Origin: Nemopilema nomurai
Taxonomy: Eukaryota; Cnidaria; Scyphozoa; Rhizostomeae; Rhizostomatidae
Length of the DNA: 64,000 bases
Assembly (NCBI GenBank): GCA_003864495.1
Contig: ML133400.1
Span: 1,666,575 to 1,730,574, forward strand
Direction: 5' to 3'
Part shown: positions 23,036 to 36,500 of the stretch, one piece after another
How positions within the stretch are numbered: the stretch's first letter is position 1
How the letters are laid out: every line of letters starts with the position of its first letter
Translations under genes and position numbers: made by a program
The notes under the pieces: generated by a model
The model's input: the letters and a program-made list of their open reading frames with translations, nothing else
Told to the model about the DNA's origin: nothing
The model's database searches: none

Positions 23036-24308
23036 TTGTAGTAAAGACAGGAGCAGTGCTGCTTGAAGACTTATGGCTCTGTGCTTATTCTCACGGCATG
23101 CAAATAAGGCGTGCAAACGTGTTTTCAATTGACAGTTTTCATTTAGGTGTTTATTTACAAGAGAGATGACAACTCGGGAAGACAGGAAAATTGGCAAAGA
23201 ACATATGTTGGAACGACCACTAGTTGCTCGGGCAAGGCACTTACGTAGTTTCTACATTAGTATCCAAAACGAGGTCAGTCTCTTTACTGGATAAAATATC
23301 TATAGATGAGCTGTGTCTATAACTTCTACCTCCCAGCGTAATTGCGGGGCCGTTTCAACCTAAAAAGTGCGGTTAAAAGATTGGGGGAGGCTACTGATAA
23401 CCCACAATTAAGGCATTTAAAGAATCGATACCAATGTCACATGATGGTTACCAGAGCTGACACAAAGTTTGCAGAAATGGTTCTGCAGCCATGAACGACA
23501 GGTCCTAGCCTAGTTACCAAAAACCTAGGTAGTGCCTCTGCGATGCAGCTGCTTTGTTACCTAGCTACGCACCATTTTGTTACAGGCAACACTATTAACT
23601 TTAAAATTATGATCCTTCGTTCCCGGGGATGACCCCACCCCCACCAACCAAAATATGCTAGAATTTTTACTTTCGAGTAAAACATGACATGCCTCTCATC
23701 AAGTTTTGTCTTCAAAATGTTTGTAAGAAAAATAGGTGTACAGGGCATGTGTGGCTGGGTATAGCTAAAGCAGAGAAGCACATACATTTCTGTTTACCAA
23801 TCATATTTTAGGACGTTTCTCTTAAGCAGACTAATGTCCTTCTATAATGAAGAGCAAAAAATCGCTCAACGATAAAACGTATTATTTACTGCAGATTAAG
23901 AATCAGATTACTTTATTAAAGGTAGAAACCCAATTTCTTCTGTAAGTTAACTCTCAAATACGAAGAAATACTGTTAGGCAATTCGTGAACGGACATAGAT
24001 AATTGGCAGTAGCTCACCATTAACGGGTCTAGTAAAGCCATGCAAAGCTTCTTATCGATAAATTCAACGTAGTTCAAATATTCCTAATCTATGTAACTCA
24101 TTGTAATTAAATAGAATGTTATGTCACACTATGTCAGTAGATTAATTTGAAATGATTTCAGACGTTTATATTATTCAAATTTAATAAAAATCCTAGCGTG
24201 CATACATTTAGCAATCTTTTGGGAATTCTCTAGATGATCAATGGTCTTTAACTATCGCCAGCAGTATTTGAAGAGTACAGTTGGTAAAAGTTCGTACATC
24301 TCACTTTT
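23036..24308. other. Intergenic, nothing recognised
   Basis: Contains the presumed 3' UTR of the Ig receptor gene. No other supported feature was seen. Confidence 0.45.
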
Positions 24309-24674
24309 ATGAAAATGTGGTTACGAAGTTTTTCGAAATTTTTAATGGTCAGTGGTAGAATGCAAAATGTACTGAAAATATTCAGGGCTGGAAAACTAGG
24401 CAAGGCAGGGCAGTGCGGAAGGAGGCTTCATTGTACCCTCTGTTTCTGGTCATCCTTTCATATCACTTCAAAGCACAATGATAGAGCATTTCATTATGAG
24501 AAAAATGCTTCTAATACTGCTTTGTCTCTAGATGTATCTAAGGTTTTCTCAAAGCAAAATGATCACAAAAAGCAGTTAAATCAGAGGTCTGTATTAGTGC
24601 AAATGACTTTGCCTATCCTTGTTCTCTATGTTTGTGTGCTTTATTGGCACAATAAGGCCAAGAGTTTGCTCTAA
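24309..24674 (+). CDS. Small ORF with presequence-like start and C-terminal hydrophobic segment
   Basis: A 121-codon frame. The first ~45 residues contain many Arg and Lys and no Asp or Glu (MKMWLRSFSKFLMVSGRMQN...), as in a mitochondrial targeting presequence. The last ~25 contain one hydrophobic segment (VQMTLPILVLYVCVLYW) followed by a basic end (HNKAKSLL). The layout would suit a small tail-anchored mitochondrial inner-membrane protein, but I recognise no family. The surrounding DNA is AT-rich and a chance frame of this length is possible. It is tail-to-tail with the mitochondrial carrier gene. Confidence 0.3.
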   Translation: MKMWLRSFSKFLMVSGRMQNVLKIFRAGKLGKAGQCGRRLHCTLCFWSSFHITSKHNDRAFHYEKNASNTALSLDVSKVFSKQNDHKKQLNQRSVLVQMTLPILVLYVCVLYWHNKAKSLL

Positions 24675-25445
24675 CTCTAACAATAGCAGAGCAATCTGCC
24701 AAAATTTCATTTATTCATAATATGTGATGCACAAACTGGTGTTTTTCTATTTAGCATACCTAGCAAAGGTGCTTCAAAAAAAGTATTATCCATAATTATG
24801 CTTTAACACCTATATGAATGTCAAAACAATTAGATTTTCAAAATGGATACTGCCTTCATTAACTGTAAAGAAAAGTGGATGTGGCACTATTATGAATATA
24901 AGGGCAACACCCTCAGGCAACCCTCAGATTTTGTTTGCAGATTTCAAGTACTTTTATGTGCAATACTTCTCAATGAATTTTACTGTCTGAAAATTACCAA
25001 TGGGTGTCCACTAAAAAGTTTAGAAGCAAAAGCTCAAAAAATTAACTTTTCCACTTTTCTGTTCAATTTTTCATTTTTTTGAGTGTTAAATAATTAAAAA
25101 TACATCATTAAGTGGTTCAAAGTCCTTCCAATACCCTCTAATAAACAAAATCAATTAATGAAAAACATCAGCATGTCAACAAATTAACAAAAAATCAATT
25201 AGTAATGCAATCCGAATCCAAACTTCCTACATGAAATGATAAAATCAAGATGCACACACAGTGAGTATAGCCTTCTGGATGAGAGTGATGCTGTAAATTT
25301 TGAGCAACAAAATTAAGAAAACCTTTTCACTTTTGTAAGTTGAATCCCTAAATGTAAATGCACAAAACTGAGATGTACAAAAGCCACAAGTTTCCCAAGA
25401 CAGCTCTGGGAAGCTAACAAGCAAAAGCACCTAATTACTGTGTTG
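24675..25445. other. Intergenic, 3' flank of the mitochondrial carrier gene
   Basis: AT-rich DNA. The part nearest 25445 should be the 3' UTR of the minus-strand carrier gene. No other feature seen. Confidence 0.45.
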
Positions 25446-27025
25446 TTAGCTAACTGAATCACTCTCTTTCAAACTGAGCTTTTTGACAGTTTCATATCCA
25501 ACAATAATTATCAGACTGGTTGGCACTGTAGACAAAATTCTGGCTGAAAGACCTTTGAAAACAGCTTTGAAACCTTCTTCTGCATACAATGTTTTGGCAG
25601 CCTGCAGGATTGATGTTCCGCCTTCAATCTATAAACAACAAACGTTCCTGATTAATTAGTGAATAGAGCAGATTAAATATCACTTGAGGAACTAGAAAAT
25701 TGCAAATAAAACAGAATAACGGAAAAAAGAACATGAAGAAGATAGAACTGATCGAGCTGTTTTCAAGAAAATTATACAGACATTTGCAAAGAATGAGTTC
25801 TTTTGACAGGTTTTTGGATGTAGTGACTACCAGTTATATCAGAAGAGCTTTCAGACTCCCACAATAAGATGCTCTTGAACTATATCTACTTCTGATAAAG
25901 CAAAACTGAGCAATTTCATTCAGCATAATAAAAGGAAACAGTCAAGTTGAGAGAAGGAATAATTTGCAACACTTATGAATCACTAATACTATCAAAATGA
26001 TAGGGCATGATGCATTACATAATATTGATGAAAATAAATGTATTTGATTTCCCCAAAACCAATTTGCATCCCAAAGGGCCACAAAACGACAGAATGGAAT
26101 CTCGTTCTGCTAAAGTTGAAATCACAAACCAAAAATTGCATGGTCCGACATTTTCTTGTAAATTTTTGCATAGCTTAGACTGTGCCATTGTTTCAAGAAC
26201 ATGGACAAAATAACAATGCTGCCCAAAGGAAGTAAACCAAGCATAGTTATACTTGGAAGTAGCACTTACCTGAAGTCTTGTTCTCACAATATCTAAGGGG
26301 TTTGTAAAAATGGCAGCAGTTATGCCGGCTAATGGGCCAGAAAAAGCCTGAATAGCAATTTTTGGCATGTCCTCTGGTGCCATCTCAGTTAAAATGCCTG
26401 TATATGCACCATATGAAGCCCACCAGATACTGGAACTTGGTGCATACGTCAACAGAGAAGCAAGGTAACCTCGGTAAAATCCCTTCATTCCACTCTCTTT
26501 CCAAATTACGTGTATAATTTGAAGAGGTCCTTTGACTTGCACATTAGCTCCATTTTTACTGGTGCCAGGAGTGTCATGCCTTAACATATCCTGGCCCTGA
26601 ATCATTTGTTTCTGAGAGATGACATCAACAGGAACAGTGATGGTTTGTGCAGCGAAGGAAGCACACGCCCCAGCTACAAGCCCACGAGTAAAGTTACTAT
26701 AATCCGAGGTCATTGCTCGGATAATTTCGTACGATGTTGCGTAAATTTGACCGGAAACAATTGTGAATGAATTAGTTATAAATCCTTTATAGAAGCCACG
26801 GATTCCTTCATATCTGTATATTTTTCTGAATGCATCGAATGTTCCTCGGTACAATGATTTGTTCTTTTGCAACTGTAGTCGTGTTTTTATTAAAACAGGA
26901 GGGTATACAACCAGGCGCACAAAGAAGAACAAAGATGGTCCAATGGCATAAAACTTTTTCTTGTCCAGCTCTTGCCATTCGATGTGTTGAGCTGCAGTTC
27001 TAGTTTCTTCTTTGCTTCTCGCCAT
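25446..27025 (-). CDS. SLC25A44: Mitochondrial carrier, SLC25A44-like
   Basis: Two coding exons on the minus strand: 27025-26270 (252 codons, ending RTRLQ, donor CAG|GTAAGT) and 25628-25446 (60 codons plus stop, starting IEGGTSILQA), phase 0, giving 312 residues against 314 in human SLC25A44. Three mitochondrial-carrier repeats are visible with their signature blocks: YPPVLIKTRLQ, VPVDVISQKQ and NPLDIVRTRLQ. The start IEWQELDKKKFYAIGPSLFF and the end VGYETVKKLSL are characteristic of SLC25A44, reported in mammals as an inner-membrane transporter importing branched-chain amino acids. Substrate in this organism is inferred from orthology. The open frame continues past 26270 into the intron, but the donor and downstream homology make read-through unlikely. 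Confidence 0.95.
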
Positions 27026-27638
27026 CCTTGCTGCATCAGAGAAGACCTTTCTTGTTGTATGGTCTTGAAATTATACAGCTAACAAGAGATTCCAAATTGA
27101 CCGCAGATTCTCACGCTACGCTAAGCACCCTTATAGCTGTCAAGTGAGAAATAGCCCGATTGGCATTCTAACCATCTTTCATGGCAGAAAATAACACTAT
27201 CTTTCAACGCCGTCCTTCGTTCTTCAAAAGAACTGCAGCAGACATTTTTTGTCTCGTCTTCATGTCGAGACGGGACTTTGATTCGGGCAATTTTGGTCAA
27301 AGGTGACAGATTCGGTACAGGGTCATGGGCGGATCCAGAGAAAATTTGAAAGGGGCAGTTGCCCCCAGTTGCCCCCTAAATCACTGAACAGAGTACGAGA
27401 AGTTAATGAACTTCGGATTTACTCAGCAGTGCAAACGAATATAAAAAGTATTTTTGTATTTTTACAGATTTTTTCAAAAAGTTTTTATGGTGGTGTCTAA
27501 GGTAAAAGTATTCTCAAACAGTTTTAAGCCTTTTTCTTTCTACATTTTTCTTTTAAGAGGCTAGTTGTCAGAACATTTATTTGAATTTCATAGGGGTTTT
27601 TTTCAATTTTTGACTTAATCCTTCAATAAGTTCTTGAC
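27026..27638. other. 5' flank of the SLC25A44 gene with repeat-like DNA
   Basis: Holds the presumed promoter and 5' UTR of the minus-strand carrier gene. A short block near 27325-27380 (gggcggatccag, then runs of ggggcagttgccccc) resembles dispersed invertebrate repeat DNA, but I cannot name the element. Confidence 0.35.
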
Positions 27639-27823
27639 AATTGCTAGAAAAAGCGGAACTATTTTTCGCATATAATTTCGTATTATAATTTCAATGGAAA
27701 ATCCCATTCTTTGTAGATAGAAAGAGTTCGTTTTTATCTTCCGACGTTTGCATACTCTGAGGAGTGTCGGACGAAAAAGTACTTTTAAGTATGCGAAAAA
27801 TAGTTCCGCTTTTTCTAGCAATT
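27639..27823. mobile_element. Foldback (MITE-like) element with perfect 34-bp inverted repeats
   Basis: The 34 bp at 27639-27672 (starting aattgctagaaaaagcgg) are the exact reverse complement of 27790-27823, separated by 117 bp. The inner segment holds a sequence near 27750 (tttgcatactctgaggag) that recurs in reverse orientation with one mismatch over about 26 bp at 39611-39636, inside a CPAP intron. This supports a dispersed repeat. No clear target-site duplication was found immediately outside the arms, so the true element ends may lie further out. Confidence 0.7.
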
Positions 27824-30571
27824 ATGAAGTTTGTACCACAAAGCACTTGTTCAAATAAGTTCTTGCTGCGACCTTGACCTTGCGGATCGGTTATCGTTTG
27901 GTTCTTAATTCGCAGCCCCACATTTTCAATAATAGATCAGTGCTTCGTGCAGGCCAGAGAAAGAACACTATTTTTGTAGAAAGAAACTGTCTCAGTTTTT
28001 TCCATGCATCGATTTCATTTCTCCAAAGCTGGCAGATAGTATTATTGGCGAGGGTATACCGTATACGCCACTTTGTGACCTGGCTTAATTATATAATTCA
28101 CCTTGCGGTTGCATGTTTTAGAAAAAGTTGAACAATCTATTGATATTGAATAAAACGTTAGATATCAGACAACTTAACATTGCATTATTATTTTTTAAGC
28201 CAAGTTTTATAATTCTGTATTTGCTTGCTACAACACAAAAGCTTCATGCAAGAAACATATTTATGATTCTACCTTCAGTTAGGATGTCTTTAAAAACGCA
28301 GGGACCCTTCAATTAGAGAGACATTTCATTTTCGGAATTTTGAATAAAGATTTGAAAGGGCCCTGCTCGTATTGAGGTTCCAAAGGGCCCCAAAATTATC
28401 CGTTACGCAACTAACCCCCATATATTTCACCCAATACTGGTATTCTTCGAAAATACCAAAGAACACAGAAATACTGAAATCCTAAACTTTAAAAGCAAAA
28501 TGACGAGACTTTTAGTACTAGGTGCGGAACATAGTCTTACTCGACTACGTATTTTATTTATGCTTTGTGCTGAGTTTTAGTCTCTTAATTTTTCTTCTCC
28601 ACAGTACTAGAGTTTTCCAATTTTCCAACCAGTCTGGTTTTCTTTTCTTATCAAAAATTAGTAGTTCTAGATATCCCAAAGGTTTTCATCTGCTTTGTAT
28701 TCTATTTTCAAAATTATTTCATCAAAGTCCCTAAACCTCATTTTATAGTCTAAGGGAATCATATTGAAAATGGCAAATTACCCCTTGAAAACTTAATATC
28801 GGATGTATAGCTTTTATGGAGGAAGACCATGGAAAGGGGCTGGGTACAGTTATCCTAGGCTAAAAATGTAGTTTTCGAAGTGGGATCTGCATATAATTTT
28901 ATATGGCTTGACAATTTGGTTTCCTCAGGCTCGTAGTCAGGTTTTCGAAGCTTGGGTGGCAAAAAAGTCCAGACAATCTATAGCTTTTTTTAACATTACA
29001 TTAAAGCATGGAATGGAGTCGATTGCACTGTAATTGTAGCACCTGAAATTAGCGAAAACTGTAAATATTGTGTCTTTTTAAATAGTTGGTTTTAATCAGG
29101 TTTAAATAGAGCAAGCTATATTATATTACAAACTGTGAATAAAAGCTTTTTTATCGTTGTAGCGTTTAGCAATTAAACAGCTTTCTGCTTTTCAACTTCC
29201 ATTCAGACAGGAAGCTCTCAAATGCTATTTTCTACATCAGTGCTTTTTTCAAAAGCCAGGCACGATAGGTGACATTCCCTCTCTGTCTTCATTGGCAGTC
29301 GCTGAGGCGAATCTACCCTTGTAAAAGCTTGAAACCAACTTTTGTTAAAGCTTCTACTTGTGTCCCCCATTTTGCGCTTTGAATAGGAAGCTAGCAAAGG
29401 CTGGCAAGGTTTCTCCGTGTTACCATAAATGGCACGGCAGCAGTGCTGGATGAAGATAAGGTTGAATCGGCTGCGGCGGTTGATTGAGATGAAGAGGAAG
29501 CCATGACAGTTTCGTTTTAACTGTCACTGCTTTCTCTGGAACTTGAGTATGGCAAAGAATTCTCTTCTGCTCTCGGTGGTGCTTCTTCTGCCAATGGTTG
29601 ACATGAATGTTTTCGTTCAAGAAAGTAAACGTACATAGTAACCATAGGACTTGCCTCTGTGTCCTATAACTAAGCTCTATCACTTGTTGTCGTTGCAAAC
29701 TGTAAAACTACTGTGCCCAATAAAGGTCAGACATAATAAACTTAGCGGGAACACAATTCAATGAATAGAGCCAACATTTGGCAAGCCAAGCAGGTAGCTA
29801 AGCATTATCACGGTGCATGAATCATACATGGTAGTTTGCACTTAGCATAACTTCATGTTCTTTACTTTGATAGCGGTACGACTGAGATGCTGAGAAATTA
29901 TTTTTCAGATGAATAGTTGCGCTCTTAAGCATTGGTTATCTAAAAGCCTAGAAGTTACGAGTATTCAAGAAAAATGTCTGGGGCTGGCAAACACCTGGCT
30001 CTAATTGCCACCCCATGCCACCCCATGCATGGGCTCCGATGCATGTTGGAAAGTGGAGGGGCCAAGGGAGATTTTAGCAATCATAACAAAAGATGTTTGA
30101 AAAGCCCCATTGTTTTACAAAAAAGTGAGGGGGAAGAGTGGGGGCCATACCCCACCGGCCCCCTCTTCGTCGGAGGCCCTGTCATGGCTACTGGCCTGAT
30201 TTTCTTACACAAAATTTTTTGTTTTAACCAATTTAACATAATTTTCATGGCGCGTTTCCCAAAAAATCTTTTTTCTAGTTTCACTTGTTTTGCTGGAGAT
30301 TGGGTACCAGCCTCGTTTTGAATTTCCTGCCTGTATGCTTCGGTTTCACCTTTCAATTATAGCGGAAAAGTTACGAGGAAAGAGAGCAGAAACAGGGAAT
30401 GATTATTATTCAAAGATCCTGTGGTTTTTTACATTGTACCTATCATGCAAACTGATAAGTATTTTCGTTTATCGGAAGTCTTTGCTTAGGCAATTCCGAT
30501 GACAGCTTAGAAGTTTGAATATCGGACCATGAATGAGAAGTATTTGACTTAGCTCAGAGTAGACTACAGTG
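27824..30571. other. Intergenic between SLC25A44 and CPAP, repeat-derived in parts
   Basis: No supported gene. Short hydrophobic frames at 28128-28316 and 28522-28734 have no recognisable features. A C/G-rich patch at 30000-30190, with a small tandem duplication (gccaccccat at about 30009-30028) and palindromic-looking ggccccc runs, looks like transposon-derived non-coding DNA. The last few hundred bases should hold the CPAP promoter. Confidence 0.4.
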
Positions 30572-33500
30572 ATGGCCGAGTCAAGCCTACGTGAGAAGTT
30601 CAAGTTGCTTCGGCAATGGCAAATGCAGCAACAAGATAACTTCAGGTTAAAGACAAAGGAAGGAGTTGCTTTTCCACAGAAAGCTGGGGTTTCAAAAGAT
30701 GATAGTCGTAGTAACCCAGAGGATCCGAAAGAAAACCCCAGTGGCGAAGAATTCCCATTGATTGAAAACGAAGAAGTTTCTCCTCCAGTAACTACAGGAC
30801 CGCTCCATCAAAGGATGACATCAAACTCCTTGCAGCAGGCTCTCTTAATAGCAATGAATCAGCTCAATTCTAAAGATGAACGATCAGACTATTTAGACCC
30901 TCTCATATGCAGTGACGATGAGTTTAATGTTACAAACAAAAGTGATGATGAAATAAGTAATTCTGATATCGTAGATGATAATTTGCAAGGCAACAAATAT
31001 ATGGCTTATGATATGGATGTTAAACATGAAAATGGGGGAGAAGCTGATACAAACCATTTCCTGGAGAATTTTAACAGAAGCTTGCTAACAACTTCAATTT
31101 TTCAACCCAACATAAGACAGTCATTTAATGAGAATGTGCATTCTTTGGAAAGTGAAAAATCAGATTCAGAAGAGAATGAAAATGAAACTGATGGATTTCA
31201 TCCAATTAGTTACTCAGAAGACAACTTATCAGAGAAAAGTGTTGACATTGTTGATATCGAAGACAATAAACAAGGCTATGATGTGTCTTTTCACCATAAT
31301 TTGGTAAGTTGTTTGATGTCTTCTTTTTGAGCTTATAATCTTAAAGTTGTGGCTGCCCTTATTTTTGCTATGAAGCATTTCTTTATATATCAAATTCAGT
31401 TGAGGTTATTGTACACAATTGAAAAGTTTATCTAAAAATTGTTAATGGCTTTCATTTATTGAATAGTAGATAAAACAATATAGACAATTTTCCTCTGCCA
31501 CAAATTTTTGACAGTCAAGCTCAACTGCCTTCTCTTTTTGAAGGTCATCATCTCTTGTCATTGTGTATGCACTTTACTGGGCCTGTTTATTATGTCTATT
31601 ATTATTGCTATTATTTATATAGAAACCAGCTAAACTGCCTTTCATGCTAGAGCCACTGGGCAAATATCATCACAAGGATTGCTAAAATTATTACTTTCAA
31701 CATCAAGATGAGTTTTTCTAGTCTTTTGGTTATTCTTTTGACTTTTTGACAACTCTTTTACTAAGATTGTTTGAAAAGCTTTATTCCAAAATAATGACTT
31801 ATTGCTAATTTATCCAAGGTACAAACTTGTGATGTGCTATTTCTAATTATCATGGCATCTGTTTGCAACTGGTTTACTAAAAACATAGATTGTTGAAACC
31901 TTGAAATCAGTGGTACCATTTTCCTAAAGAGCAGCTCCAGTGCCAAGTGCACTGATCTCCCATCTCATCTGACCACACCTACTCTCAGGTGTGAGTCAGT
32001 TTGTCTCAGCATGCTTCTGATTTGTTGAACATGCTAGCTTGGTTTGTTGATGGCTATTATTCAATACACCAACTCTACATCCTGCCATACAAACAAATGT
32101 TCTAATCTAGATCCTCTTTCTATCCAGCAATGTTTCACTACTGTACCATCACAACCACCACAACCACAACTGCCGATATCAACAACATCACCATTTTAGC
32201 CACCATTAACATTGTTACCATCATTATAATTGTACTTATATTTATGTTGTGTACAACTTTTATTTTTTTGCATTCTGCATTGTTTCTCCTTTGTAAATGT
32301 GCCACCTACAAGCCACCTACTACAATGAACTGTTTGTGTTAAACTGCTTTTCACAAAATGAAATAACTAATGATTTAATACTGCTTATACACACTAATTG
32401 AGTGGATTAAGACTATCAAAAACTGATAAAGCTTTAAGATTATGGGGCTTCATGGGAACTATAATGTGCAATTACATTTTGTGTAACTAAGATTCAGCAT
32501 CAACAGTTCTCTTTTTTCTACTTCTTTGTTCAATGTCACTTTAAGTCATAATATGTTATTGTTAATTATATGTACATAAGTATTAATATTTCCCTTGAAT
32601 TTATTGTCTCATAAAAAATTTTTCCTCCTTTTGTGTAGGTTTCAGCAGAGGTTCCTTTTGATGATAAACCAATACAATCAAACTTTGGTTTGTATCTATA
32701 CAAGCATATTCTAAGACCTTATAATAAATGCATGGCTACTTTGTTTGTCTGAAGGCTCTGTATTGACAGAAATTGTGTATTCATTGTCACAATCTACTTT
32801 TGCTGACTTGGCATAGGTTTTCTCTATTCTAATTTCATCATTAGCTGAAAAAGCTTTCTTTATCTTGAAAGCTAGAAAAAAGACTTATAGATATTAGTTT
32901 TAATTGCAAATTTTTCAAATTCTTTGGAGAAACATTTTTCTATAAGCCCAATAAAACTGTAAATTCTCACTTCTGAATTTTTGCTATTGGTGTTTTTCCT
33001 AGCAAAGCCCTCTCATTTGAATAACACTAATCACTCATCGAAGTTTCAAATGGTTTTGTGAGAAGAGTTTGAACTATAGAGAAAGTTTTCTCACAAAGAC
33101 TGTTTTTCCAAACACATTGTTATTTCAATAACATTATATCCTTGGATGGTGACAACTGTGGTAGCCATTGCGAGGAAATAGCTGCCAGTTGTGGAATCTG
33201 CTAGGTTATGGAATCTGTGGCAAAGGAAATTTTGGTAATAACTGATATGCATAAAGTTTATTCATTTTGTTGTTCATTCAATTAATTTTATCTGTTTTTG
33301 TTTATCTCTTTACTATAAATTTTCCTATAGTTGCAAGTGGTGCAGCTACATTTGATGATCTAATTGAAATGGAGCTGAGAGCTGAAAATGAAAAGCTTAG
33401 TACTATGACTGAAGAGAAAAAGAACTTTCAAAAAAAGAGTTTTTTAAGAAAAGGCCAAGGAACTGCTAGATTCAAATCAGACTCCATTGCCCTACCTGCC

Positions 33501-36500
33501 CATCAAAGAAGTGCATTGTCCAAGAACACAACTACTCCTGTAGCAAAAGCAACACTTAAACTCAAGCCAAGTCAACAACCTCTGCTTAAGAAACCAAAGT
33601 TTCCATTAGGAAAGGTGGGTTGTCACTTCTTTCTATGTAACATTTTTTGGGTATGTTTATACTTCTAATCTTATCCTGGCCCATGTTTTTCTAACGACTG
33701 TTGCCTCTGGCCAACTTAAGTGACTACTATTGGCTGATTTTTGCATCATAACTTTGATAATAAAGCTTTTAACTTCTCATATGTTTTACATTTAACACTG
33801 ATGTATGATGTCAATTTGCAACTTGTGGAATTGTCTTTATAAATTGATTTGATACAATGCTTTCTAGAGCACTGTGTCCCAGATTGAAGCAACTGGAAAT
33901 GATGATAAAACTTTGGTGAAGAAGGCTCAAAAGAATAATGCTTTTTATAGTGGGAAATTATCTTCAGCACCTTCAAAAACAAAGTAAGATAAATTAATTG
34001 CTCCTTTTTGTCCACTGTTAAAGGCTTTAAGTGTCTCAAAACTCTATAAATCTGTATCAAAATGCTACATTTTAATTAGAGCACTAAATATGTGCAATTA
34101 GAAGCTAGACTCCATACAAGGTTTGAGAGGAATCACAACTCATCACTGATCAAAGAAATCTTCAACTGATTGATTGATTGATTCATTGATTCATTGATTG
34201 ATTTATTCATTGATTGATTGATTGATGGAATGACTACTTGTGTGATTGACTTCTTAAATTTTCATATGCTTTTTGTTTGTACCATGTTTAAACAAGATGG
34301 AGACATTTTATTATTTTCTAGCTTTAAATAAGTGGAAGCAAAGCCGCTCATTTTCTTTTATTGTGCCATATCCTTGATTTATCATAGAAGTGGCACCTTA
34401 TACCCATAATTATACAAAAAATGTTCTAATTTTCATAAAAACCTCATTTTTGTAGTGATAGTACAAACAGCTTTGGACGCGAAGAAAGCAGAGCTGTAGA
34501 CTCCAGTATTGAAGCTTCTTTTCAAAAATTGATTGAAGCTAAAGATGTTGAAGAAATGGTAGGTAACTTTTATCCAATGCCGTTAATCGTTCCAGCCTCC
34601 TTAACTTTTATTTAACTTGATAGGGGTGGAGCTTTGAATTTAGAGGCGACATAAAGCTCAATATGTCAAAAATTGCAATAAGTCTCAATAATTTTGTCCA
34701 GGATTGCAGTACGCAAACGCCGTATACTAGTCACAGATAACACGGATCGGAGAATAGATTCATGGCTGCATAATTGCGCAGTCATCATAGAGAGGTCATA
34801 GCCTCTAAGTGGTTATTGTGCGTGCTTTTTTAATTAGTCACTATGAAGCTTAACGTGGATTGTTCTCCCCTAGATGTCGTCGTAATGTGATCTTTTAAAC
34901 ACCGTCTCTAACACCTTTGCGTTCTTTGTTATATTAGTGGGATTCGTTTGTATTTGTGGAATATGTTGCTTTGTCATCGTGACTCTGGTAGCTCAGTTGC
35001 ATGAGACTTGACTCTGCAGATTGCCGACGAAGAGCTTGCAGAGTTTGAGCTGCTGGAGCAGGTAGCCATTGACACATCTGTATCTTCACATGCATCATCA
35101 ATGCTTGGAGGCATTTCACAGAAGGCGAGGAATACCACCTCAAGTCCTGTTCAAAAGGAAACAGATAATCATGGTAGCATTTGTTCTTCGTATCAGCCAG
35201 AATCATATTTGTTTTAATTGTTTATTGCAAATGTTCTTTGTTAGTTGTATGTGAAATGCAAAGATTTTACTTGCAATTTCGTATTCGAATAGCAATAATA
35301 AACAGCAAATAAGCAAAACATTTTATGTTCTGTTGTTTGAATCTGTTTTGCAAATAGTTTAGAAGATGGATCCTTGTTAAGCTGTTTTCGTCTCAAAACG
35401 TCTTTATATCGTTATTATTAATGATGGTGTGAATTACAGGAAGGGACGAGAAGAAATCAAAAAGTTTATAACCGGGAGTGGGCGATTATTCCATACTCTA
35501 GAGACTCCAATGGATACTAGCACTGTTTAGTTCCAGAGACGTTTATTTAAAATCATTTTACTTTTAAGCTGATGCCATAAGCAGTGAATACCAGGAGGTT
35601 GCTCAGTTTGATGGACCATTTTCCGATATTTCCGAAGAAGACCCAATAGAAATACTGGAAAGTGATTCAGAATCATCATTTAGTGAAGATGCAAACGAAA
35701 CGGTGATTCCACAGCACGCAGATCTAGATGGTTTGTGTCTGACGCTTTGAATTATAAAACTGGTTATGTGCATTTTGCATCAATATTTTATGAAGAGGGA
35801 GATTCAATGACGAGATGGCAAGCCGATTTCTCATCTAGGTTGAAATTTTAATGTTAATTTTGATAAAGATGGTCCATGAGTTTGAGAAAAAGCTTGTCTT
35901 TTTAGCTGAAACCAATGCGAATGAAGATACCTTTAGTGATGAAGTGGAATGGACGGACGCAAACCAAAAATCAAACCAAATTGCAGAAGAGAAATCAGCA
36001 GCAGTAGAAGATATCAGCGTTGCTGAACAACACGAAGTGGAAATGCAAGTCTCTTCCCCACCAACATCAAAGTTTATGAAGACATTGTTTCCCAAACTGA
36101 GAGGATCTGATGTGAGTTGCTATGAATGCATTAATTTTTGCATTTTGGTTGGAGGGAAAGTGTAGGATTAATGCTATGCAAGAATTGTGAGAATGTGTCA
36201 CGGGCACCTGAAAAAGCAGGGTTGATTTTTTTTAGTTAGATTCGCAGAGATTTTTCCCAATTGTATGTAAATTGAGAAAATACTAAACATGAAACACCAA
36301 GAAGGTCTCAATGTCGGATTGATATCTATAAATATCTTTCAAACTGATATTTAGGCATCAAAAGACAAGCAGAGGCCATTGACGTGTCCAAATAACAAAA
36401 GAGGGCCCTCGGAGAAGAGCAGTCTTGGGGTTGATGAGGGAAAGGAAAACAAGCCACCTGTTTCTCAGAATGCGCTCCTCAAGACGAAACTTGCAGAGCT

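Noticed and set aside
34984..35024. tRNA-like A-box (ggtagctcagttg)
   Set aside because: No matching acceptor stem or T-arm follows, and the sequence runs straight into a CPAP exon at 35020.
35569..35905. CPAP exon starting at 35869 (aaag|ATGGTC)
   Set aside because: It meets a stop codon when joined in phase 1 to the preceding exon; the acceptor at 35905 (gtctttttag) with exon start 35906 keeps the frame.
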